A stretch of 64,000 nucleotides of DNA, taken from Amycolatopsis sp. CA-126428 (GTDB lineage Bacteria > Actinomycetota > Actinomycetes > Mycobacteriales > Pseudonocardiaceae). The DNA is taken from NCBI RefSeq assembly GCF_002904335.1, contig NZ_PPHF01000030.1, positions 463,915 to 527,914 of the forward strand, read 5' to 3'. Of this stretch, positions 54,137-63,600 are shown piece by piece (the first letter of the stretch is position 1; each line of letters begins with the position of its first letter). The notes under the pieces are model-generated. The model was not told the origin of the DNA. It saw only the letters and a list, made by a program, of their open reading frames with translations, and did no database searches. Position numbers and translations under genes: made by a program.

Positions 54137-55153
54137 ATGAATCTCGTGCTCTACGTGTTCCGCAGGCTGGTCATCTCCATCCCGGTCCTGCTGGTGGGCA
54201 CGTTCCTGTGCTTCGTCATGGTGGCCAACACCGGCGACCCGCTCGGCGAGATCCGCAGCAAACCGGGGATCAGCGCGGCGGCCATCGCCGAGACCGAGCA
54301 GAAGCTCGGCCTCGACCAGAGCGTCGTCGCCCGCTACTTCACCTGGCTGGGGCACTTCCTGACCGGCGACTGGGGCATCTCGATCGCGCAGGGCAACGCG
54401 TTCGCCCCGGTCCAGCCGAAGGTGCTGGCCGCGTTCAAGGTCACCCTGGAACTGGTGCTGACGGCGTCGGTGCTGGCCCTGATCTTCGGGGTGCTGGTGG
54501 GGGTCCTCGCCGCCGTCAAGCAGTACTCGATCTGGGACTACCTGGCGACGACGCTGGCGTTCCTGATGTTCTCGATGCCCATCTTCTGCGTGGCGATCGT
54601 CCTCAAGGGCTACGCGATCCGCGCCAACATCTGGGTGCGGGACCTGGGCCTGTCCGACGTCCTCGGCGACCCGTGGCTGCGGACGACGAGCCCGGAGAGC
54701 CTCTCGGCCACCGGCGTCGGCGACGCGCTCGCGAAGTACGTCGGCGCGTTCCTGCTGCCGACGCTGTCGATCATGGCGATCACGTTCGCCGCGTACAGCC
54801 GGTTCCAGCGGGCGTCGATGCTCGAGGTCCTGGGCGCCGATTACGTCCGCACAGCGCGCGCCAAGGGCGTCTCGAACAGCCGCGTGATCTGGCGCCACGC
54901 GTTCCGCAACGCGCTGATCCCGGTGATGACGCTGTTTTCGGTCAACTTCGGCGCCACGGTGACGGGCGCGATCATCACCGAGACGGTCTTCAACTGGCAC
55001 GGCATGGGCACGCTGCTGGTGGAGGCGGTCAACAAGAACGACCCGCAGGTGCTGATGGGCTGGCTGGTGGTGATCGCGGCGAGCGTGGTGATCGCGAACC
55101 TGGTCGCGGACCTGCTGTACGGCATCCTCGATCCCCGCATCCGCGTCGGCTGA
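54137..55153 (+). CDS. Peptide ABC transporter permease, DppB type (second copy)
   Basis: 338 residues, the same length as the first copy and very similar along the whole sequence (MNLVLYVFRRLVISIPVLLVGT; identical blocks such as IITETVFNWHGMGTLLVEAV). The duplication includes DppB but not DppC. Differences cluster in residues 45-65 and 185-205, in loops. It could give an alternative permease pair with different specificity, or higher DppB supply. Followed by palindrome copy 4 and the convergent ATPase gene. Confidence 0.9.
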   Translation: MNLVLYVFRRLVISIPVLLVGTFLCFVMVANTGDPLGEIRSKPGISAAAIAETEQKLGLDQSVVARYFTWLGHFLTGDWGISIAQGNAFAPVQPKVLAAFKVTLELVLTASVLALIFGVLVGVLAAVKQYSIWDYLATTLAFLMFSMPIFCVAIVLKGYAIRANIWVRDLGLSDVLGDPWLRTTSPESLSATGVGDALAKYVGAFLLPTLSIMAITFAAYSRFQRASMLEVLGADYVRTARAKGVSNSRVIWRHAFRNALIPVMTLFSVNFGATVTGAIITETVFNWHGMGTLLVEAVNKNDPQVLMGWLVVIAASVVIANLVADLLYGILDPRIRVG

Positions 55154-55169
55154 GCAATCTGCCGCGGCT

Positions 55170-55217
55170 GGTCGTGAGTGGTAAGGCGGGTTAGAACCCG
55201 CCTTACCACTCACGACC
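55170..55217. terminator. 46-bp palindromic element, copy 4
   Basis: GTCGTGAGTGGTAAGGCGGG and its complement pair perfectly, with AG in the centre. It lies between the second DppB gene and the convergent ATPase gene. The sequence from the upstream stop codon to the palindrome is nearly identical to that of copy 2. Confidence 0.88.
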
Positions 55218-55272
55218 CCCGCGCCCAGCGTTCCGAACATCCCGCGGGTGCGGGCCCTTCGGCGTCAGAACG

Positions 55273-57054
55273 TCAGTCGGCCACGGGGGCCAGCCTGCCG
55301 GCCTCCCAGGCCGCGCGGCGCTCGGCCTGCAGGATCGGGTCCGCGACCGGGGCCGCCGACAGCAGGCGCCTCGTGTACTCCTGCTGCGGCGAGTGCAGCA
55401 CCTGGTCGCGGGTGCCGACCTCGACGAGCTTGCCGTGCTGCATCACCGCGACGCGGTCGGCCAGCAGGTCGACCACGGCCAGGTCGTGGCTGATGAACAG
55501 GCAGGCGAACTGCAGCGACTGCTGCAGGTCCAGGAACAGGTCCAGCACGCGGGCCTGCACCGACACGTCCAGCGCCGAAGTGGGCTCGTCCGCGATGAGC
55601 AGGGCAGGGTCGAGCGACAGCGCACGGGCGATGGCCACGCGCTGGCGCTGGCCGCCGGAGAGCTCGTGCGGGTAGCGGTTCATGTAGTGCCCGCCCAGCT
55701 CGACCTTGTCGAGCAGCGAGCGCACCCGCGCCGACAGCGCCTTGCCGGACAGCACCTTGTGCAGCACCATCGGCTCCGCGATGGACTCGCCGATCGTCAT
55801 CTTCGGGTCCAGCGTCGACGCCGGGTCCTGGAACACGATCGAGAAGAACCGGCGAAGCGGCCGGATCTCCTTCGCCGACATCGTCGTGATGTCCTTGCCC
55901 GCGATCGCGATCGTGCCCTGGGTCGCGCGCAGCAGGCCGACGGCGCAGCGGCCGACCGTCGACTTGCCCGAGCCCGACTCGCCCACCAGGCCGACGATCT
56001 CGCCCTTGGCGATGGTCAGCGAGACGTCGTCGACCGCGCGGTTCTTGGCCTGGCCGCGGCGGCCCGGGTACTCGAGCACCAGGTTCTTGATCTCGAGGGC
56101 CGGGGCGGCCTCCTCGATCACGGCCTCCAGCTCGGCGTCGGCCAGCCGGATCTCCTCGGCGATCTTGGCCGCCTCGGTGCTGTCGCTGGCGATGCCGGCG
56201 TCGTCGAGCAGGCGGCGGCCCTCGGGGCGCTGGCCCAGGACCGGCACCGCGGCGAGCAGCCGCTTCGTGTAGTCCTCGCGCGGCGTCGCGAACAGCTCGC
56301 GCACCGGCGCCTCTTCGACGATCTCGCCCTGGTACATCACGATGACGCGGTCGGCCATGTCGGCGACGACGCCCATGTCGTGGGTGATCAGCACGATCGC
56401 CGTGTCGAGGGTGTCCCGCAGCTTGCGGAGCAGGCCGAGGATCTCCGCCTGGACCGTGACGTCGAGCGCCGTGGTCGGCTCGTCGGCGATGATGACCTTC
56501 GGGTCGCAGGCGATCGCCATGGCGATGACGACGCGCTGGCGCAGGCCGCCCGAGAGCTGGTGCGGGTACTGCTTGAACCGCAGCTCGGGGTTCGGGATGC
56601 CGACCATGTCGAGCAGCTCGACCGCGCGCTTGTCGGCGGCGTCCTTGGCGATGTCGAGGTGGGACCGCAGGGCCTCGCGCAGCTGCCAGCCGACCGTGTA
56701 GACCGGGTTCAGCGCCGTCATCGGCTCCTGGAAGATCATCGCGACCTGGTTGCCGCGGATCTTCTGCATGTCCTTCTCTTTGAGATCCGCCAGGTTGCGC
56801 TCGCCGAGGCGCAGCTCACCGGCGATCCGGCTGGTCTTGGGCAGCAGGCCCAGCACCGACATCGACGTGACGGACTTGCCGGACCCGGACTCCCCGACCA
56901 CGGCGACGATCTCGCCGGGCTGCACGTCGAACCCGATGCCCTTGACGGCGTCCACGACGCCGTCCTCGGTCTGGAACGACACGCTGAGGTCGGAGATGGA
57001 CAGGACGGATCCGGACACGCCGGCGACGTTCGCCGAAGTTGCTTCAGTGCTCAC
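55273..57054 (-). CDS. Peptide ABC transporter ATPase, fused DppD-DppF type
   Basis: 593 residues with two complete nucleotide-binding domains: Walker A GESGSGKSV with signature LSGGLRQRV in the first, GESGSGKST and LSGGQRQRV in the second, each followed by the oligopeptide-type C-terminal zone (EEAPVRELFATPREDYTKRLL and VEVGTRDQVLHSPQQEYTRRLL, in parts). One polypeptide thus supplies both ATPases. It is encoded opposite to the permeases, so it must have its own promoter upstream of 57054. The GTG at STEATSANVAG is used, 7 nt after AAGGG. Confidence 0.92.
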   Translation of the reverse strand: MSTEATSANVAGVSGSVLSISDLSVSFQTEDGVVDAVKGIGFDVQPGEIVAVVGESGSGKSVTSMSVLGLLPKTSRIAGELRLGERNLADLKEKDMQKIRGNQVAMIFQEPMTALNPVYTVGWQLREALRSHLDIAKDAADKRAVELLDMVGIPNPELRFKQYPHQLSGGLRQRVVIAMAIACDPKVIIADEPTTALDVTVQAEILGLLRKLRDTLDTAIVLITHDMGVVADMADRVIVMYQGEIVEEAPVRELFATPREDYTKRLLAAVPVLGQRPEGRRLLDDAGIASDSTEAAKIAEEIRLADAELEAVIEEAAPALEIKNLVLEYPGRRGQAKNRAVDDVSLTIAKGEIVGLVGESGSGKSTVGRCAVGLLRATQGTIAIAGKDITTMSAKEIRPLRRFFSIVFQDPASTLDPKMTIGESIAEPMVLHKVLSGKALSARVRSLLDKVELGGHYMNRYPHELSGGQRQRVAIARALSLDPALLIADEPTSALDVSVQARVLDLFLDLQQSLQFACLFISHDLAVVDLLADRVAVMQHGKLVEVGTRDQVLHSPQQEYTRRLLSAAPVADPILQAERRAAWEAGRLAPVAD

Positions 57055-57155
57055 CAAGATGCCCTTCGTGGGGGTACAGACGGTCACGACGCGGCGGTCG
57101 CGACTCGCGCGAGGATAACCGAGGGTGTCCCCGACGAAGGTCGGAGCACGGGAAT

Positions 57156-57161
57156 TACGCT
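57156..57161 (+). promoter_or_regulatory. -10 element of leaderless mshB promoter
   Basis: TACGCT ends 6 nt before the mshB GTG; no ribosome binding site is present. Confidence 0.55.
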
Positions 57162-57167
57162 CAACCC

Positions 57168-58010
57168 GTGATCTCCCCGGTATCGCGAAGGCTGCTGTTC
57201 GTCCACGCCCATCCCGACGACGAAAGCATCACCACCGGCGCCTCGATCGCACGATACGCCGCCGAAGGCGCCGAGGTGACCGTGGTGACCTGCACGCTGG
57301 GTGAAGAGGGCGAGGTCATGGCCGGCCTGCCCGAGCTGGCCGGGCTGCGCGCCCAGGCGGCCGACCAGCTGGGCGGCTACCGCGTCGCCGAGCTGAAGGC
57401 CGCCTGCGCCGCGCTGGGGGTGTCGCGGCACCACTACCTGGGCGTGCTCGGCCGGTGGCGTGACTCGGGCATGGCGGGCACGCCGTCGGCTTCGCACCCG
57501 CGGGCGTTCACCGGGGGGAGCGCCGAGGAGCAGGCCGCCCAGCTGGGGGAGGTCCTCGACGAGGTCCGGCCCCAGGTCGTCGTCACCTACGACGCCTTCG
57601 GCGGCTATGGCCACCCCGACCACATCCGCGCCCACGAGATCACGATGGCGGCGGCGACCCGGGCCGGCTCGGTCGAGCGGGTGTTCCACACGGTGACGTC
57701 GAAGAGCGCGCTGCGTGCCGGGCTGGCCGCGCTGCGTGCGGGCGAGCGCCGCTACCGCGTCCCGGACGACGACGAGCTGCCCGCGACGCCCGACGAGGAG
57801 ATCACCACGGTGCTCGATGTCGCCGCGTACGTCCCGGCGAAGCTGGCGGCACTGCGCGCGCACGCGACGCAGCTGGCGGTGGTCGACGGCGACGTCCCGT
57901 ACTTCGCGCTGACGAACGAGATCGCCCAGCCGATCCCTGCGAAGGACTCCTTCGTGCTGGCCCACGGCCCCGCCGAGGGTGCGGCGGACGACCTGTTCGG
58001 CGGGCTGTGA
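57168..58010 (+). CDS. mshB: GlcNAc-Ins deacetylase of mycothiol biosynthesis
   Basis: 280 residues of the PIG-L/LmbE zinc deacetylase family: HAHPDDES (His15, Asp18 as zinc ligands by analogy with the M. tuberculosis enzyme) and YGHPDHIRAHE. Also conserved are TCTLGEEGEV and the C-terminal ALTNEIAQPIPAKDSFVLA typical of MshB. It removes the acetyl group from GlcNAc-inositol in the second committed step of mycothiol synthesis. Same order as Rv1170-Rv1171 with the next gene, which it overlaps as GTGA. Confidence 0.93.
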   Translation: MISPVSRRLLFVHAHPDDESITTGASIARYAAEGAEVTVVTCTLGEEGEVMAGLPELAGLRAQAADQLGGYRVAELKAACAALGVSRHHYLGVLGRWRDSGMAGTPSASHPRAFTGGSAEEQAAQLGEVLDEVRPQVVVTYDAFGGYGHPDHIRAHEITMAAATRAGSVERVFHTVTSKSALRAGLAALRAGERRYRVPDDDELPATPDEEITTVLDVAAYVPAKLAALRAHATQLAVVDGDVPYFALTNEIAQPIPAKDSFVLAHGPAEGAADDLFGGL

Positions 58011-58399
58011 CCGTGGACGGGCGGCTGACGCTCGAGCAGGGCCTGCTGCTCGCGCTGCTCGCCGTCGACACGGTGCTGCTCGCGCTGCTGGAGCTGTTCT
58101 TCCTGCCGCTGCGGATCGGGGTGGTCCCGGTGCCGGTGATGGTGCTCGTGGGCGCCGTCACCACGCCGTGGCTGGTGTGGACCACGGCGAAGCTGGTGCG
58201 CCCCGGGCTTTCCTGGGTACCCCTGGCGCTGTGGGTGCTCGTCGTGTTCGGGGTCGGCCTGCTGGGCCCGGGCGGTGACCTGGTGCTGATCCAGGACTGG
58301 CGGGCGTTGCTGCTGCTCGGCGCGAGCGCGCTGCCGGGCGCGATGGTGCTCGGCAGCGCGCCGCGCCGGGCGGTGGGAAGGGGAGCGGGACGTGGGTGA
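58007..58399 (+). CDS. Small membrane protein downstream of mshB (Rv1171-like)
   Basis: 130 residues with four membrane helices (LLLALLAVDTVLLALLELFFL, VPVPVMVLVGAVTTPWLVW, PLALWVLVVFGVGLLG and ALLLLGASALPGAMVLG). Unknown function, conserved next to mshB in related actinobacteria. It overlaps mshB and the next gene, so all three are likely co-transcribed. Confidence 0.75.
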   Translation: MTVDGRLTLEQGLLLALLAVDTVLLALLELFFLPLRIGVVPVPVMVLVGAVTTPWLVWTTAKLVRPGLSWVPLALWVLVVFGVGLLGPGGDLVLIQDWRALLLLGASALPGAMVLGSAPRRAVGRGAGRG

Positions 58400-59171
58400 G
58401 TCGATCTCCGACCGGCAGGTCGTGGCGGTGCTGCGGCCGTTCGTGCGGGCGTGCGGGCCGATGCTGGACGCGCTGCGCGAGTCCGACCCGTTCGGGCTGC
58501 AGGCGCGTGCCTCGGAGGACTTGGCCGAGGTCGAGTCGGGGTTGAAGGCGAAGCTGATCCACGGCGTCACGTCGGTGAAGGTGCCGGGCACGGCGGCGTG
58601 GGCGCGGATGACGGGGTACGACCGGTCGAGCTGGTGGATGAACCGCGTCGGCCGGTTCACGGCGCTGCTGACGTCGATCCCCGGGCTGGGTGGCGCGCTG
58701 GCCGACCGCCTGCCGGTGCAGGACGCCCTGGGCGCGGCGTCGCAGGGGCTGCTGCTGTGCGCGATCGCGGGCGAGTACGGGGTGACCGACGTAGGCACCC
58801 GGGTCCGGCTCATCGCGTGGGTGCTCTTCGAGCGCGAGATCGACCCGGATCTCGCGGCGGGCAAGCACGCGGAGCACGACGAAGCCGCGGAGGCGGACGA
58901 AGCGGCGAAGCTGACCGAGGAACTGAGGGCGTCGGAGAAGAAGCACGGCAAGGCGACGGTCAAGGCGGCCGGCCGCACGCTGTGGCGGCTCGGCCGCGGG
59001 CTCCTCGGCATCACGGGTGAACTGGAGAAGCGCCCGCGCGGCAACCTGTTCCACCGGGCGCTGGGCATGCTCCCGGTCGTCGGTGCGGCGGGCGACTACC
59101 TCGGCGAGCGGTCGGGGTTGCGGGTCGTGTGGAAGCGCGCGCACGTGTGGCTGACCGAGCGCCGCACCTGA
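58392..59171 (+). CDS. Conserved hypothetical protein, probably cytoplasmic
   Basis: 259 residues, mostly helical. There is an internal hydrophobic stretch (LGGALADRLPVQDALGAASQGLLLCAIAG, weak for a membrane helix) and an acidic coiled region (KHAEHDEAAEADEAAKLTEELRASEKKHGK, in parts). No recognised domain; similar proteins lie near mshB in actinomycetes as far as I can recall. The GTG overlaps the previous gene by 8 bp. Confidence 0.6.
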   Translation: MGESISDRQVVAVLRPFVRACGPMLDALRESDPFGLQARASEDLAEVESGLKAKLIHGVTSVKVPGTAAWARMTGYDRSSWWMNRVGRFTALLTSIPGLGGALADRLPVQDALGAASQGLLLCAIAGEYGVTDVGTRVRLIAWVLFEREIDPDLAAGKHAEHDEAAEADEAAKLTEELRASEKKHGKATVKAAGRTLWRLGRGLLGITGELEKRPRGNLFHRALGMLPVVGAAGDYLGERSGLRVVWKRAHVWLTERRT

Positions 59172-59199
59172 TCTTCCCCGGCGGCGCCCGGCCCAAACC

Positions 59200-59973
59200 T
59201 CACTTCCAGAACTGGAAGAGGTAGAACCCCGCCGGGGCACCGGGATAGCCACCCAGCGCGTCGAAGATCCAGCCGGCACCGTCCCACAGGGCGGCGTTCG
59301 CCGGGGGGAACAGGAACAGGACCGCGAACAGGATGATCGGCGCCCACGGGCGCACCTGCGCGCCGAACGCCCGCGCCTGCGCCGGCAGGTACGGCTCGAT
59401 CGCGCCCCAGCCGTCGAGGCCCGGGATCGGCAGGATGTTGAGGATGAACGTCACGACCTGCAGCAGCGCGAGGAAGGACATCGCGATCACCAGGCCGTAG
59501 GCCATCGGGACCAGCGCGACCACCAGGCACAGCGCCGCGCCGACCGCGAGGTTGCTCAGCGGCCCGGCCAGCGACACCCAGGACGACGTCCCCCGCGAGC
59601 GCAACGCGCCGCGGTTGATCCAGACCGCGCCGCCCGGCAGCGGGATGCCGCCGATGAACAGGAAGATCAGCGGCAGGACGATCGACAGGACGGGGTCGGT
59701 GTACTTCCGGACGTCGAGGTTCAGGTAACCCTTATGGGCGACGCTGTAGTCGCCACCGCGGTAGGCCACCATCGCGTGGCCGAACTCGTGCAGTGACAGC
59801 GACGCCACCCAACCGGCGGCGACGAAGATCACGACACCGGCCACGGCCAGTGCGTCGTGATCTCGGACGAAGAACGGATTGACGTGACCGAATGCGGCCA
59901 TCACGCCACCGGCGGCGGTGAGCGCGAGGATGCCGAGGAAGACCGGGCTGGGACGCACTGCTGACTTCTGCAC
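59200..59973 (-). CDS. Site-2 protease family zinc metalloprotease (M50)
   Basis: 257 residues with the membrane-embedded zinc motif SLHEFGHAMVAY (His62, Glu63, His66) and the third-ligand motif NILPIPGLDGW. About six membrane helices. Such proteases cut substrates within the membrane, often anti-sigma factors; the compact form without PDZ domain is like Bacillus YwhC-type or actinobacterial small Rip-like proteins. It is divergent from whiB2 across 210 bp. Confidence 0.88.
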   Translation of the reverse strand: MQKSAVRPSPVFLGILALTAAGGVMAAFGHVNPFFVRDHDALAVAGVVIFVAAGWVASLSLHEFGHAMVAYRGGDYSVAHKGYLNLDVRKYTDPVLSIVLPLIFLFIGGIPLPGGAVWINRGALRSRGTSSWVSLAGPLSNLAVGAALCLVVALVPMAYGLVIAMSFLALLQVVTFILNILPIPGLDGWGAIEPYLPAQARAFGAQVRPWAPIILFAVLFLFPPANAALWDGAGWIFDALGGYPGAPAGFYLFQFWK

Positions 59974-60064
59974 GTGCTCCAGTCTTCCGTATGCCCGGTG
60001 TGAAGTTACCGGCGTGTCCCCTTGCGCGATCGGGCCGGAACGTCCCCCGAACTCGCTACTCCGC

Positions 60065-60102
60065 TTGACCTGACCGCACTACACGGGTGTAATCACAGTG
60101 AT
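60065..60102 (+). promoter_or_regulatory. whiB2 promoter with adjoining palindrome
   Basis: TTGACC and TGTAAT with an optimal 17-bp spacer. An 11-bp palindrome ATCACAGTGAT (60092-60102) overlaps the end of the -10 box, suggesting a repressor or autoregulatory site. The long leader (about 80 bases) contains GAGGAGG just before the GTG. Confidence 0.6.
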
Positions 60103-60183
60103 GTCATTCGCCGCCGAGAGGGGACGGCGAGTGTCGTTTCACCACCGCCAGCCTGGGGAGTGCTAGGGAGCGAGGAGGCGGAC

Positions 60184-60510
60184 GTGCGGTTGGAAGCCGA
60201 TGGGAAGGAATGGGGGCACGTCATGAGTTGGGGCGAGATCCCGGAGCAGGCTCTGGGAGATCTCACCGAGCTCATCGATGTCACCGAAGAAGAGCAGGAT
60301 TGGCAGGAACGCGCCCTGTGCGCGCAGACGGACCCGGAGGCGTTCTTCCCCGAGAAGGGCGGTTCCACCCGCGAAGCCAAGCGGATTTGCCTGGGTTGCG
60401 AGGTCAAGGACGAGTGCCTGGAGTACGCACTGGCCCACGACGAACGCTTCGGCATCTGGGGCGGTCTGTCCGAGCGGGAGCGCCGGAAGCTCAAAAAGCG
60501 TGCTGTCTAG
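60184..60510 (+). CDS. whiB2: WhiB2-family iron-sulfur transcription factor
   Basis: 108 residues with the WhiB layout: four cysteines that hold a 4Fe-4S cluster (ALCAQTDPEAFFPEKGGSTREAK, CLGC, then DEC), followed by the GIWGGLSERERR turn and basic tail RKLKKRAV. The sequence is closest to Streptomyces WhiB and mycobacterial WhmD/WhiB2, regulators of septation. The GTG with GAGGAGG 6 nt upstream is chosen, giving an N-terminus longer than usual; an ATG at 60223 would give 95 residues. Confidence 0.93.
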   Translation: MRLEADGKEWGHVMSWGEIPEQALGDLTELIDVTEEEQDWQERALCAQTDPEAFFPEKGGSTREAKRICLGCEVKDECLEYALAHDERFGIWGGLSERERRKLKKRAV

Positions 60511-60513
60511 TGC

Positions 60514-60548
60514 GAATCACCGGTGATGCCCGGCGTCACCGGTGATTC
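60514..60548. terminator. Inverted repeat after whiB2
   Basis: GAATCACCGGTGA and its exact complement 9 bp apart, starting 3 bp after the whiB2 stop. Each arm contains the palindrome-like ATCACCGGTGAT. Probably a terminator, although the arms are each self-complementary. Confidence 0.6.
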
Positions 60549-60642
60549 CGCTGTGCGGGGTGCTCGGCGTGGGTTCACCACCGGGTGACTGGCCGGGGCC
60601 GTAGGGTGGCCGCACCGACTGCCGCCTGATCTGGAGCGTTCG

Positions 60643-63600
60643 TTGCCCCGCACCGCCGCGCCGCCCGTCCCGCGCACCGCGCCCGTTCTGGCCATTGTGG
60701 TCTGTCACGACGGCGAAAACTGGCTGCCGCTGGCGCTTTCCGCGTTGCGCCGCAGCACCGTCCGGCCCCGGCACGTCCTCGCCGTGGACACCGGCTCCAC
60801 CGACGCGACCCCGCGGCTGCTCGCCGAAGCCGCCGAGGATCCCGGCCTGGATTCGTCCCCCGTTCTCTCCGGGGTCATCACACTGCCGAGTGATACCGGC
60901 TTCGCGGCCGCGGTCGCCGAAGCCGTCGCGCACGCCACCGAGCGCTGGGGCGACCCCGGTTCCTGGCTGTGGCTGCTGCACGACGACTGCGCGCCCGAAC
61001 CCGATTGCCTCGATCAGCTCCTGCACGTCGCCACGAAGGAACCGTCGGCCACCGTGCTCGGTTCGCTCGGTCTCGACTGGACCGATCCGCGGCTGATCGT
61101 CGAAGCCGGGCTGTCCACCGACGCCTCCGGGCACCGCCAGCAGGTCGCCGCGACCGGCGAGGACCCGGTGGCGGTGCTCGCCGTGCCCAGCGCCGGCTCG
61201 CTCGTGCGCCGCGACGCTTGGGACTCCCTCGGCGGCTTCGACCCCGATTTCCCGTTGCTGCGGGAGGATCTCGACTTCGGCTGGCGCGCGAACGCGGCCG
61301 GGGGCGTGGTCCTGTCCGTCCCGCTCGCGCGGGTGCGGCACGCCCGCGCCGTGACCACCGGCCGGCGGGCGGCGGACGCGCTCCCCGGCCCGCCGGCCGT
61401 CGCGAACCGCGCCCACGGGCTGCGCGTCTTCCTCGTGAACTGCTCGCCGTTTTCCTTCTGGCTCGGCATGATCCGGCTCCCGGTGCTCGCCGTGCTGCGC
61501 GCGCTGGCCTTCGTCCTGCTGCGCCGCACCGGCGAAGCGCGGGCCGAACTCGCCGCCGCCGCGTACCTCCTCAGTGGACGCGGCGGATTGCGCGCCGCAC
61601 GGGCCCACCGGCGGCGGAATCCGCGGCCGGGCACGGTTCGCGGGCTCTTCACCGGACGCGGGACCCGGCTGCGCAACGCCGTCCGCGCCGGCGTCGTCGG
61701 CCTGGTGCGCCGCGGCGTCGAGAACGACGTCGCGCTCGGCCGGGTGCCCGAGACCGTCGAAACCGAGTCGGCGTGGGTGACGCCGGAAGCGCTCGACGCC
61801 CGCGAGAACCGTCCGGTCGGCCCCGACGCGCTGCCCGCGGGCGCGCTGCGCGGCGTCAGCTCACGCGGGTCCGGGCTGCGCCGCCCGGGCACGCTGGTCG
61901 CCGTCGCGCTGCCGGAAACCCCGGCGCCGGTCGCCGAAGACGCCCCCGAAGAGCCGGAGCCGGAACTCGTCTTCGTGGAGGTCAACCGCCGCCGGGTGCT
62001 GGCGGCCACGATCTTCGCGCCGCCGGTGGTCCTGCTCGTGGTGCTGACCGCGCTCGGGCTGTTCGTCAACCGCGCCCGGCTGGGCCTCGACCTCTTCGGC
62101 GGCAAGCTGCTCCCGGTGGCCGGGCTGGGGGAGCTCTGGACGTCCTACCTGACGCCGTGGCACGCGATCGCGGGCGGCACCGGGGCGCCCGCGTCGGCCA
62201 CCCTGCCGGTGCTCGGCGCGCTCGGCGCGGTGTTCGCGCCGATCGGCGGCCCGGCCGCGCTGGTCGCCGTGCTGCTCATCGGCGACATCCCGCTGGCCGC
62301 GCTGAGCGCGTACGCGGCGACGCGGCGGCTCCGCGTACGCCGCTGGGTGCGCGCGGTCGTCGCGGCGACGTACGCGCTCCTGCCGGCCGCGACCGCGGGC
62401 GTGGCGCAGGGCCGGCTGGACGTCGTCGTGGTGCACCTGGTGCTGCCGCTGGTGGCCGCGGGCATCGCCGGGCTGCTCGTGCACGCGGACACGCGCTGGC
62501 TGCACGTGTCCGCGCTGTCGGCGTTCGGGGTGGCGCTGCTCGGTGCGTTTTCACCGCTGGCGCACGGGCTCGCGCTCGCCGGGCTGCTGATCGGGTTCGT
62601 CGTGCTCCCCGCGCCGACCGGGCTGGCGCGCCGGATCGCGTCGGTCGGGATCGTGGTGCTGCTGCCGCTGGCGCTGCTGCTGCCGTGGCCGACCGTGCTG
62701 CTGAAGCACCCGGGACTCCTCGTCCAGGGGCTCGGTGGTGCGGCATCGGTGGTCTCCGGCACCGATCTGGCCGGGCTCGACCCGGGCGGCCCGGGCGCCT
62801 GGCCGATCGGCGTCGCGGTGATCGCCGCGGCGCTGGTGGCGCTGGTCGTCCGGCCGACGAAGCTCGCCGCCGGCGGGCTCGCGCTGGCGGCGCTGGGCGC
62901 GGGCGGGCTGGTGCTGGTGCGGCTGGTCACGGCACCCCCGTTGCAGGGCGGCGCGCCATCGCACGGCTACACGGGCGTGCCGCTGCTGATCGTCGGCACC
63001 GGGCTGCTGTGGGTGGTCCTCGGCTCGTGGCAGCGCGGCGGCCCGGCCGGCGTCCCGGCGACCTGGCTGCCGAAGGTGATGGCGGTGGCCGGAGTGGCGG
63101 TGTTCCTGGCGCTGGCCACCGGCGCGGCGATCGTCGGCTCGCAGGGCCCGCTACGGGCCGGTTCGCGACCCGCGCTCGCCCCGGAGGTCGCGGCCGAGCT
63201 GACGGCGTCGGGCCGCTCGGTGCTCGACCTGGCCCCGGACGCGACACGCCAGATCACCGGCCGCCTCCCGCACTACGGCGACGACGAGCTGGCCCCGACG
63301 CCCGGAACACCGGCCCGCTTGGCGTCCTGGCGCCGCGACCTGGGCCAAGGCGACGCGGCGGCGGTCCAGCGCTCCTTCGCGGCGGCCGCGGCCGCGGGCG
63401 TCCAGTTCGTGGTGCTCCCGCCGGGCGTGGACCCGCAGGCGTACCCACCGCTGGCGAAGGACGTGGTTTCGGTGGCCGCCCCGACATCCGACGGCCGCGG
63501 GGTGCTCCGCCTGCTCCCCCCGGCGGGCCAGGTGATCTTGATCTCCCCGGAGCAGGCGAAAGCGGCGGTCACGGGAGGCGGCGCCCCGGGCACGGCGCCG

